Under the pieces are notes generated by a model. It was not told the DNA's origin. It ran no database searches and was given only the letters and a program-made list of their open reading frames with translations. Source: Chondrilla cf. caribensis (taxonomy: Eukaryota > Porifera > Demospongiae > Chondrillida > Chondrillidae). Taken from it: 64,000 nt of DNA. Below, piece after piece: positions 46,264 to 57,193 of the stretch. Position 1 is the stretch's first letter, and every line of letters begins with the position of its first letter. Where the stretch lies: contig OZ026563.1 in the NCBI GenBank assembly GCA_964020155.1, positions 4,864,140 through 4,928,139 on the forward strand. The letters are read 5' to 3'. Made by a program: the position numbers and the translations under genes.

Positions 46264-46905
46264 TCTGTTCAAGTACCAAAATGATAATGATCACATTGAA
46301 TCTAATGAAATAAAGCAAGAATAGCTTTTGTAATTAATAAAAGTAATTTGTAATTGATAAAAAGGTCACCCACTCAGGGACACCCACGCAAGACACCTAC
46401 ATATGGAGAGCTTTACAGGGACTTTCCACAGATACTGTGTACTTGTGTCATTCCACGAATGCAGAAGACACCATTCTAGCTGGGAGGTCAGCCGCGAGTC
46501 CCAAAGCTCCCCCCTACGGTTCTTTGTAGAGAGTTTGCGACTGACCACCAGGAAGTGAGCTATTTTTTTTCAGAGAAAAAAACCGTCCTCTTGAGGATTC
46601 GAACCCGCGACCTGGAGCCTAGAGTCGTGTCACCTGACCACCCCGCCACCGTGACCTATCTATTTTATTATTATTATCTGCGCTATTTAAAGTTGCCCTC
46701 AATTTTCAATTCGGAGAATAGGCCACCCACAGGCACTCAAATCACTTGATCGTCTCTAATAGGTTTAGAAGAACCTTCGGTGAAGATTTAAAGTTCGTTG
46801 AAGTCTTTGCGCTCAAATTCTAGCCCAAATCCTAATTGTCGGCGTTTTGAAATCGGCCATTTTGTTCGCACAATATAAATAATATAAATTCACTGTATGT
46901 AGAGT
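46264..46905 (-). mobile_element. Repeat copy 1 with tRNA-like (SINE-type) segment
   Basis: Nearly identical to 49356-49968. On the minus strand the segment 46656-46593 reads ggtcacggtggcggggtggt and ends gggttcgaatcctc. This resembles a Pol III A box and a canonical GGTTCGAATCC B box. A T run (ccgttttttt) follows shortly after, as a Pol III terminator would. The acceptor and T stems do not pair like a functional tRNA, so a tRNA-derived SINE or similar repeat is more likely than a tRNA gene. Confidence 0.65.
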
Positions 46906-47051
46906 GCGTCCCAGCCCTATCGATGTTGGCATAAGAGATAGATAGATAGATATTAAATATTTATACAGGAAAACCCCGTCAGTTACAAGACTGATCTCCC
47001 CGGGGGTCCTGTTATGTCGTGGTTATCATGACATAATCTTTCTCTCTGTAG

Positions 47052-48205
47052 TTACGTTATAGTTCGAACGTTGTGGATGGTTTTAAAGAATTGGTTGGCA
47101 AGTGAGGGTGCTTTGAGTATCCAAGTGTTTTCTGGCTGAAATTTATGGATGCCTTTTCATATCCTGTAGTACTCCTTTAGTGAGGTTAAAGGGTGTGAGC
47201 GAAGAGACATCATGTAATATTGTTGTTAAGGCGGAGCAGCTAAACCCTGGTGGTTCCGTTAAGGACAGGGCCGCTCTGTACCTCATCAAGGACGCTGAAG
47301 AAAGAGGTCAGAGACATTGACGGAAGTTTGAACCATGCAGTATTATTGTTCCAAAATTAATTGGATAGGTTTGGTGAGGCCCGGTGGGACCATAGTGGAA
47401 GGGACAGCAGGCAACACAGGTCTGGTTTGTTATGCGTTCGTTTTCTTGTATTGTCGACGCTAGGGTAATATGTTGTTACATATCTCAAACCGATCTTCTG
47501 CTGTGCATAGGAATTGGTTTGGCACATCTATGCAATGCTATTGGCTATCAATGTGTGATTTTTATGCCAGACACACAATCTCAGGTTCGTCAACATCACT
47601 GGGTTATGACTCCTTTGTGGCTGAGTGCATTGTTTAATGTATACAGGAGAAAATAGATGCTCTACATGTCCTAGGAGCAGACGTTAGACCAGTACCAGCT
47701 GTCCCTTATGATAACCCAGAAAACTACAACCACATAGTTAGTGAATTTGTTAATATGAGTAGTATAATCTCTGAATATGATGTCTTGATGTCAAAGTATA
47801 CTACTCTATGCAGGCCAAAAGATTTGCAAGTTCTCTTTCAAATGCAGTCTGGACCAAATAGTTTGACAATACAGCTAACAGACTAGCTCATTGTGAGACT
47901 ACAGGCCCTGAAATCTGGAGGCAAACAAGTATGCATGTGTGTATAATGGTGTGGGCATATGTATGTGATCGTGATATTGCCATCAATTGTAGATGGCAGA
48001 GTTGATGCTGTTACTTTTGGAACAGGAACGGGTGGAACGCTTGCTGGTTTGTACTTCACATATCTACAAAGGAATTCCATATATCAAGTATCCATTGGTA
48101 GGTGTTGGTCTGTTCCTGAAAGAGAAGAATCCCCTAGTGCAAGTTGTCCTTGCTGATCCTCAGGTGAACATGACTGTGTTGTTGTGGTGTTTGTGTGTGC
48201 GTGTT

Positions 48206-48265
<60 letters not shown>

Positions 48266-48901
48266 TGTGTGTGTGTGAATGTGTAAGCGATGCATTATTT
48301 CAGGGAAGTGTACTCTACAACTACTTTTCTCATGGTAAACTGGAATGAACAGAAGGATCCTCAATTACTGAAGGCATTGGTTAGGGAAGAGTGACTAACA
48401 ATGTATCAGATGCTCCTATAGATTCTGCTGTTATGATATCTGATGAAGAGGCTGTAACAATGTCATGTAGTTGTCACTTTTTAGACATTTAGAATTCTCC
48501 ATGAAGAAGGTTTCTTTGTGGGAGCATCATCTGGACTGAATGTTGCTGCTGCTGTTAAGGTTTGCTTAATGGTCTACACCTTGGTAGTATCATGGTAACA
48601 CACACACATAATTTATAGGTTGCAAGAACATTGGGTCCTGGCAAGACCATTGTCACTTGCTTGTGTGATTCAGGACAGGTCAGCAGTCTCCACTGAAGTA
48701 GTCGCATTGTTGTGAACATATTTTTAACTCTCCAGAGGTACTTCTCCAAACTGTTTAGTAGAACAGTATTGAAGGACCGAGGTGAGAGGGTCACTAGGTG
48801 CATACCTGTAGCTGATATGTAAAATGTGATTGCTCTGCTCTTGCCTTCCTGCAGGTCTTCTCCGAACACTTCCAGAGAAATATCACAGTTCTTTGCATTG
48901 A
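47052..48901 (+). pseudogene. Cysteine synthase-like (fold type II PLP) gene with three in-frame stops
   Basis: O-acetylserine sulfhydrylase-type enzymes make cysteine with PLP. Joined exons give [35 protein letters not shown] with the PLP lysine, VEGTAGNTGIGLAHLCNAIG with the substrate loop, FMPDTQSQEKIDALHVLGA, FGTGTGGTLAGVG with the phosphate-binding loop, VVLADPQGSVLYNYFSHGKL, GFFVGASSGLN and TCLCDSGQRYFSKL. EGTAGNTG is typical of fungal/bacterial cysteine synthase 2-like proteins. In-frame stops occur at TAG 47859-47861, TGA 48346-48348 and TAG 48382-48384, inside conserved segments. An exon junction near 48470-48485 also fails to keep frame. The 5' end and start codon were not found. 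Confidence 0.8.
48184..48290 (+). repeat. (GT)n microsatellite in a pseudogene intron
   Basis: GT run with TTTGTG and GAATGTG interruptions, between the exon ending VVLADPQ and the exon starting GSVLYNYF. Confidence 0.93.
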
Positions 48902-49355
48902 CAGTAATAAGAATTGAGAACTTTTGAATTTACCATTCTACTTATTAATAAAATGCAGAACGTTGATTCAGTCATATTATTCCACAGTTGAAATTCTTGC
49001 AAACATACATAAGTGTTCCAAACTGATAAAGGTGACTGACATACTTTCATTTTGAAACTTTTTAGCTTTGTAAAAGGCCAAATTCAACTACATGTGGGAC
49101 AATCAGCATCTTGATTGTAACGCCTTAACATCAATACAGGACCCATCCCTTTTACACATTCACAGGAAATACCCATTCCCTCTGTTCTAATCGACTGTCA
49201 CTTAGGTTAAGTTGGGTATACTTATTTAGGCCATAGATACTCGTTATTGACAATTAAAATAAACGCATAATTACATAATAAATATTAGTTAAAACGGTGA
49301 TACGTGGGTGTAGCAATAGCTTTCACTCTTTCCAACCTTATGTTGTCCATAATTT
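48902..49355. other. Pseudogene 3' flank, nothing recognised
   Basis: AT-rich sequence without a credible ORF. Its last 50 bp (49305-49355) match 45565-45618, the left edge of the duplicated segment. Confidence 0.5.
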
Positions 49356-49968
49356 GTTCAAGTATCAAAATACTGTATCATAATGATCACATTAATGAAA
49401 TGAAGAAATTGTCGGATTTGTAATTAATAAAAAAGTCACCCACTCAGGGTCTAAGACACCTACATATGGAGAGCTTTACAGGGACTTTCCACAGATACTG
49501 TGTACTTGCGTCATTCCACGAATGCAGAAGACACCATTCTAGCTGGGAGGTCAGCCGCAAGTCCCAAAGCTCCCCCCTACGGTTCTTTGTAGAGAGTATG
49601 CGACTGACCACCAGGAAGTGAGCTATTTTTTTTCAGAGAAAAAAACCGTCCTCTTGAGGATTCGAACCCGCGACCTGGAGCCTAGAGTCGTGTCACCTGA
49701 CCACCCCGCCACCGTGACCTATCTATTTTATTATTATTATCTGCGCTATTTAAAGTTGCCCTCAATTTTCAATTCGGAGAATAGGCCACCCACAGGCACT
49801 CAAATCACTTGATCGTCTCTAATAGGTTTAGAAGAACCTTCGGTGAAGATTTAAAGTTCGTTGAAGTCTTTGCGCTCAAATTCTAGCCCAAATCCTAATT
49901 GTCGGCGTTTTGAAATCGGCCATTTTGTTCGCACAATATAAATAATATAAATTCACTGTAGTAGTTAC
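49356..49968 (-). mobile_element. Repeat copy 2 with tRNA-like (SINE-type) segment
   Basis: Second copy of the element at 46264-46905, with very few differences from ttacagggactttccacaga to the end. The tRNA-like part lies at 49656-49719 (minus strand). Both copies stop at the same base after aatataaattcactgta, which supports a defined element end. Confidence 0.65.
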
Positions 49969-50639
49969 GCGTAGGAATGCATATTATATGATGTTGCAGT
50001 ATTTCCTAAATTCGAATATACTCGTAGATGGTGGAGCTACGTAGCTCGTAGCTACGGCAAGGGAGCTTTACAAAGTCTTCTGTTTCATACTATAAAACCC
50101 GAGGGTATGTAAAGTTTTCCTACATTCCAGACTGTATATGCATTATTGCTTTCCTGTGATAGAAACTTCGTCGGAGAATGCGCGAACACTGTAAGGGACA
50201 TAGCAGTATTCCTCTGCAAAGAGAAGATATTACCAAATTGCATCTTCGAGGTATGGTTGTGTAGGATATGGGTTGAGGTGTATTAACTGATAGAATATGT
50301 TCACTTGCTTTGTGTTCAGTTTTGAAGTAGTGAAGATCATTCATGACAAGATACTGGACATGACTGGTAGTAACCAGTGAGTACATCATTATGTGATCCA
50401 CTGTGATTATCATACTCAAGTATTACATCTGCCACTTGTTCTGGTGGGAAACAAGACAGACCTCCACATGCAAAATTAATAGTTCTGTGTAGCACTGCAA
50501 ACACACACATCAAAATAGAACTATTGCCAGTACCTGTTTTACAATAATCTATTATCACAATGTCAACACAATAAGTTATATTATGTATACCAAATCTAGC
50601 ACACCGCATTATGCTACGATGGGTCAGGTATTTAGGTAC
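49969..50639. other. Transition region, no gene recognised
   Basis: Minus-strand frames near 50120-50660 include a Cys-containing stretch (FACGGLSCFPPEQVADVILE) that looks protein-like. I could not join it to other exons or name it. It may be a relic exon at the border between genic and satellite DNA. Confidence 0.35.
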
Positions 50640-51627
50640 GTATCTCGTCGACCGGCACATGCCATTTTGTATTTCCCACCGGTGTCATAGGTGTCAGTGA
50701 CCCCCCTTTCCCTCTGACACCAGCATGGCCATCCTTTCAGGAAGTTTGAGAAATACGAATGCACAGACACACTCCTTGACCTAGTACAGTCCTTCTGATA
50801 ACAAAAAGATGCATTTTGATGTCGACCAAAAATTCTCCCCACTGCCCATATGCCACATATAATAAAATGTATGTTCTTTTGTATGTTTATAAGTGTAATA
50901 TGCCTTGTTGTGATGACCTGAGCAATTGGACAATTCTTTGCTGGTCACCAAGGGCTAGCCAGTGTCCATGCTAAACTCACCAACACATTTTGGGAAGAAT
51001 TGAGATTGTCCTGAGTGCGCTATAAGTCTCGTGGTGACAAGCAAAAAAATGTCATTGTTTTGGCTTGTCACCACGACCTCTCCTGTGTGCACGTAATGCA
51101 TCATAGTTCTAATACGAATGCACAGACACACTCCTGGACCTAGTACGGTCCTTCTGATAACAAGAAAGATGCATTTTAATGTCGACCAAATATTCTCACA
51201 GTGCCCATATACCACATATAATAAAATGTATATACTTTTGTATGCATATAAGTGTAATATGCCATGTGGTGATGACCTGAGCAATTGGACATTTCTTTGT
51301 TGGTCACCAAGGGCTAGCCAGTGTCCATGCTAAACTCACCAACACAATTTCGTAAGAATTGAGATTGTCCTGAGTGCGCTATAAGCCTCGTGGTGACAAG
51401 CAAAAATGTCAATTTTTTGAGTTGTCACCACGGCCTCTCCTGTGTACATGTGATGCATCATAGCTGAAATCCGAATGCACAGACACACTCCTGGACCTGG
51501 TAGCTACCTTCTGATAGCAAAAAGATGCATTTTGATGTCGACCAAAATTTCCCCCTATTGCCAAAATATATACTTTGTATTTCGATTCATATATAAGTGT
51601 ATTACGCCTTGTGGTGATCACCTAAAC
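50640..51627 (+). repeat. Satellite A, first block (about 358-bp units)
   Basis: Three units: the marker aatgcacagacacactcctg recurs near 50758, 51117 and 51474. Each unit also carries gatgtcgaccaaa, ggtcaccaagggctagccag and a long inverted repeat around gtggtgacaag...cttgtcaccac. The family resumes at 55136. Confidence 0.88.
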
Positions 51628-54600
51628 ATAGGAGAGAAAACTTTAAGCACCTTTTTGCATATCTCATGGGAGAAGGGGCGTGTCAACCTAATAAATTAGA
51701 CAGACCTAGCTGGGAACGTGAGCTAACTTCTGAAACAATTCCCATCTCAATTGGTGACCCGTAACCCCATCTACATTGGAAGGTGCTTAATATTTTTTCA
51801 ATGTATGGGAGAGTATAGGAGAGAAAACTTTAAGCACCTTTTTGCATAGCTCATTGGGGAGGGGGCGTGTCAACTTGATATTTTAGACAGACCTAGCTGG
51901 GGACGTGAGCTAACTTCTGAAACAATTCCCATCTCAATAGGTGACCCGTAACCCCAGCTACATTGGAAGGTGCTTAATATTTTTTCAATGTATGGGAGAG
52001 TATAGGAGAGAAAACGCTAAGCACCTTTTTGTATAGGTCATTGGAGAAGGGGCGTGTCAACTTGATATTTTAGACAGGCCTAGCTGGGGACGTGAGCTAA
52101 CTTCTGAACCCATTTCCATCTCAATAGGTGACCCGTAACCCCAGCTACATTGGAAGGTGCTTAATATTTTTCAATGTATGGGAGAGTATAGGAGAGAAAA
52201 CTTTAAGCACCTTTTTGCATAGCTCATTGGGGAGGGGGCGTGTCAACTTGATATTTTAGACAGGCCTAGCTGGAGACGTGAGCTAACTTCTGAAACAATT
52301 CCCATCTTAATTGGTGACCCGTAACCCCAGCTACATTGGAAGGTGCTTAATATTTTTCAATGTATGGGAGAGTATAGGAGATAAAACTTTAAGCACCTTT
52401 TTGCATAGCTCATTGGGGAGGGGGCGTGTCAACTTGATATTTTAGACAGACCTAGCTGGAGACGTGAGCTAACTTCTGAACCCATTCCCATCTCAATAGG
52501 TGACCCATAACCCCAGCTACATTGGAAGGTGCTTAATATTTTTCAATGTATGGGAGAGTATAGGAGAGAAAACTTTAAGCACCTTTTAACATAGCTCATT
52601 GGGGAGGGGGCGTGTCAACTTGATATTTTAGACAGACCTAGCTGGAGACGTGAGCTAACTTCTGAAACAATTCCCATCTCAATAGGTGACCCGTAACCCC
52701 AGCTACATTGGAAGGTGCTTAATATTTTTTCAATGTATGGGAGAGTATAGGAGAGAAAACTTTAAGCACCTTTTTGCATAGCTCATTGGGGAGGGGGCGT
52801 GTCAACTTGATATTTTAGACAGACCTAGCTGGGGACGTGAGCTAACTTCTGAAACAATTCCCATCTCAATAGGTGACTCGTAACCCCAGCTACATTGGAA
52901 GGTGCTTAATATTTTTTCAATGTATGGGAGAGTATAGGAGAGAAAACTTTAAGCACCTTTTTGCATAGCTCATTGGGGAGGGGGCGTGTCAACTTGATAT
53001 TTTAGACAGACCTAGCTGGGGATGAGAGCTAACTTCTGAAACCATTCCCATCTCAATAGGTGACCCGTAACCCCAGCTACATTGGAAGGTGCTTAATATT
53101 TTTTCAATGTATGGGAGAGTATAGGAGAGAAAACTTTAAGCACCTTTTTGCATAGCTCATTGGGGAGGGGGCGTGTCAACTTGATATTTTAGACAGACCT
53201 AGCTGGGGACGTGAGCTAACTTCTGAACCCATTCCCATCTCAATAGGTGACCCGTAACCCCAGCTACATTGGAAGGTGCTTAATATTTTTCAATGTATGG
53301 GAGAGTATAGGAGATAAAACTTTAAGCACCTTTTTGCATAGCTCATTGGGGAGGGGGCGTGTCAACTTGATATTTTAGACAGACCTAGCTGGAGACGTGA
53401 GCTAACTTCTGAAACAATTCCTATCTCAATAGGTGACTCGTAACCCCAGCTACATTGGAAGGTGCTTAATATTTTTTCAATGTATGGGAGAGTATAGGAG
53501 AGAAAACTTTAAGCACCTTTCTGCATAGCTCATTGGGGAGGGGGCGTGTCAACTTGATATTTTAGACAGACCTAGCTGGGGATGAGAGCTAACTTCTGAA
53601 ACAATTCCCATCTCAATAGGTGACCCGTAACCCCAGCTACATTGGAAGGTGCTTAATATTTTTCAATGTATGGGAGAGTATAGGAGATAAAATGCTAAGC
53701 ACCTTTTTGCATAGCTCATTGGGGAGGGGGCGTGTCAACTTGATATTTTAGACAGACCTAGCTGGGGACGTGAGCTAACTTCTGAAACCATTCCCATCTC
53801 AATAGGTGACCCGTAACCCCAGCTACATTGGAAGGTGCTTAATATTTTTTCAATGTATGGGAGAGTATAGGAGAGAAAACTCTAAGCACCTTTTTGCATA
53901 GCTCATTGGGGAGGGGGCGTGTCAACTTGATATTTTAGACAGACCTAGCTGGGGATGTGAGCTAACTTCTGAAACCATTCCCATCTCAATAGGTGACCCG
54001 TAACCCCAGCTACATTGGAAGGTGCTTAATATTTTTTCAATGTATGGGAGAGTATAGGAGAGAAAACTCTAAGCACCTTTTTGTATAGGTCATTGGAGAA
54101 GAGGCGTGTCAACTTGATATTTTAGACAGGCCTAGCTGGAGACATGAGCTAACTTCTGAAACAATTCCCATCTCAATAGGTGACCCGTAACCCCAGCTAC
54201 ATTGGAAGGTGCTTAATATTTTTTCAATGTATGGGAGAGTATAGGAGAGAAAACGCTAAGCACCTTTTTGTATAGGTCATTGGAGAAGAGGCGTGTCAAC
54301 TTGATATTTTAGACAGGCCTAGCTGGAGACATGAGCTAACTTCTGAAACAATTCCCATCTCAATAGGTGACCCGTAACCCCAGCTACATTGGAAGGTGCT
54401 TAATATTTTTTCAATGTATGGGAGAGTATAGGAGAGAAAACGCTAAGCACCTTTTTGTATAGGTCATTGGAGAAGAGGCGTGTCAACTTGATATTTTAGA
54501 CAGACCTAGCTGGGGACGTGAGCTAACTTCTGAAACAATTCCCATCTCAATAGGTGACCCGTAACCCCAGCTACATTGGAAGGTGCTTAATATTTTTTCA

Positions 54601-55135
54601 ATGTATGGGAGAGTATAGGAGAGAAAACTCTAAGCACCTTTTTGCATAGCTCATTGGGGAGGGGGCGTGTCAACTTGATATATTATACAGACCTAGCTGG
54701 GGATATGAGCTAACTTCTGAAACAATTCCCATCTCAATAGGTGACCCGTAACCCCAGCTACATTGGAAGGTGCTTAATATTTTTTCAATGTATGGGAGAG
54801 TATAGGAGAGAAAACTTTAAGCACCTTTTTGCATAGCTCATTGGGGAGGGGGCGTGTCACCTTGTTATTTTAGACAGACCTAGCTGGGGACGTGAGCTAA
54901 CTTCTGAAACAATTCCAATCTCAATAGGTGACCCGTAACCCCAGCTACATTGGAAGGTGCTTAATATTTTTTCAATGTATGGGAGAGTATAGGAGAGAAA
55001 ACTTTAAGCACCTTTTTGCATAGCTCATTGGGGAGGGGGCGTGTCAACTTGATATTTTAGACAGACCTAGCTGGGGATGTGAGCTAACTTCTGAAACAAT
55101 GTGCATAGCTCATTGAGGAGGGGGCGTGTCAACTT
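51628..55135 (+). repeat. Satellite B, about 19 tandem units of about 187 bp
   Basis: Head-to-tail units beginning aggagagaaaactttaagca, containing gagggggcgtgtcaacttga, gtgacccgtaaccccagcta and gaaggtgcttaatatttttt, with period 186-188 bp. Units are highly alike. Subtypes share variants such as gcataggtcattggagaaga (54070-54480). The last unit is truncated near 55100 and fuses to satellite A. Confidence 0.94.
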
Positions 55136-57193
55136 GATGTCGACCAAAATCTCCCCCTAGTGCCAATATATATACTTTGTATTTAGATTCATATATAAGT
55201 TTTCAACGCCTTGTGGTGATCACCTAAGCAATTTGAGATTTCTTTGCTGGTCACCATGGGCTAACTAGTGTCCATGACAAACTCACCAACACAAGTTCGG
55301 AAGCATTCTGATTGTCCTGAATGCGCTATAAGCCTCGTGGTAACAAGCCAAAAAAATGTCAATTTTTGATCTCGTCACCACAGCCTCTCCTGTGTGCACG
55401 TGATGCATCATAGCTGAAATCCAAATGCACAGACACACTCCTGGACATGGTAGCTACCTTCTGATAGCAAAAGTTGCATTTTGATGTCGACCAAAATTTC
55501 CCCATAGTGCCAATGTATATACTTTGTATGTAGATTCATATATAAGTGTATTACGCCTTGGGTGATCACCTAAGCAATTTGATATTTCTTTGCTGGTCAC
55601 CAAGGGCTACCTAGTGTCCATGCCTAACTCACCAACACAATTTGGGAAGCATTCTGATTGTCCTGAGTGCGCTATAAGCCTCGTGGTGACAAGCCCAAAA
55701 AATGTCAATTTTTGGTCTTGTCACCACGGCCTCTCCTGTGTGCACGTGATGCATCATAGCTGAAATCCGAATGCACAGACACACTCCTGGTCCTGGTAGC
55801 TACCTTCTGATAGCAAAAAGTTGCATTTTGATGTCGACCAAAATTTCCCCCTATTGCCAATGTATATACCTTGTATGTAGATTCATATATAAGTGTATTA
55901 CGCCTTGGGTGATCACCTAAGCAATTTGATATTTCTTTGCTGGTCACCATGGGCTACCTAGTGTCCATGCCTAACTCACCAACACAATTTGTGAAGCATT
56001 CTGATTGTCCTGAGTGCGCTATAAGTCTCGTGGTGACAAGCAAAAAATGTCAATTTTTGGTCTTGTCACCACGGCCTCTCCTGTGTGCACGTGATGCATC
56101 ATAGCTGAAATCCTAATGCACAGACACACTCCTGGACCTGGTAGCTACCTTCTGATAGCAAAAAGTTGCATTTTGATGTCGACCAAAATTTCCCCCTATT
56201 GCCAATGTATATACCTTGTATGTAGATTCATATATAAGTGTATTACGCCTTGGGTGATCACCTAAGCAATTTGATATTTCTTTGCTGGTCACCATGGGCT
56301 ACCTAGTGTCCATGCCTAACTCACCAACACAATTTGGGAAGCATTCTGATTGTCCTGAGTGCGCTATAAGCCTCGTGGTGACAAGCAAAAAATGTCAATT
56401 TTTGGTCTTGTCACCACGGCCTCTCCTGTGTGCACGTGATGCATCATAGCTGAAATCCGAATGCACAGACGCACTCCTGGTCCTGGTAGCTACCTTCTGA
56501 TAGCAAAAAGTTGCATTTTGATGTCGACCAAAATTTCCCCCTATTGCCAATGTATATACCTTGTATGTAGATTCATATATAAGTGTATTATGCCTTGGGT
56601 GATCACCTAAGCAATTTGATATTTCTTTGCTGGTCACCATGGGCTACCTAGTGTCCATGCCTAACTCACCAACACAATTTGGGAAGCATTCTGATTGTCC
56701 TGAGTGCGCTATAAGCCTCATGGTGACAAGCAAAAATTGTCAATTTTTGGTCTTGTCACCACGGCCTCTCCTGTGTGCACGTGATGCATTATAGCTGAAA
56801 TCCGAATGCACAGACACACTCCTGGTCCTGGTAGCTACCTTCTGATAGCAAAAAGTTGCATTTTGATGTCGACCAAAATTTCCCCCTATTGCCAATGTAT
56901 ATACCTTGTATGTAGATTCATATATAAGTGTATTACGCCTTGGGTGATCACCTAAGCAATTTGATATTTCTTTGCTGGTCACCATGGGCTACCTAGTGTC
57001 CATGCCTAACTCACCAACACAATTTGGGAAGCATTCTGATTGTCCTGAGTGCGCTATAAGCCTCGTGGTGACAAGCAAAAAATGTCAATTTTTGGTCTTG
57101 TCACCACGGCCTCTCCTGTGTGCACGTGATGCATCATAGCTGAAATCCGAATGCACAGACACACTCCTGGTCCTGGTAGATGCCTTCTGATAG
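55136..57193 (+). repeat. Satellite A, second block (345-bp units)
   Basis: Six units with a strict 345-bp period; ctgaaatccgaatgcacaga recurs at about 55760, 56105, 56450 and 56795. Because 345 is divisible by 3, an 81-codon minus-strand frame recurs in each unit. It shows no protein family features and I treat it as incidental. Confidence 0.93.

Noticed and set aside
46593..46656. Functional tRNA gene
   Set aside because: The B box is good, but the acceptor stem and T stem do not pair properly and the segment is part of a larger duplicated repeat.
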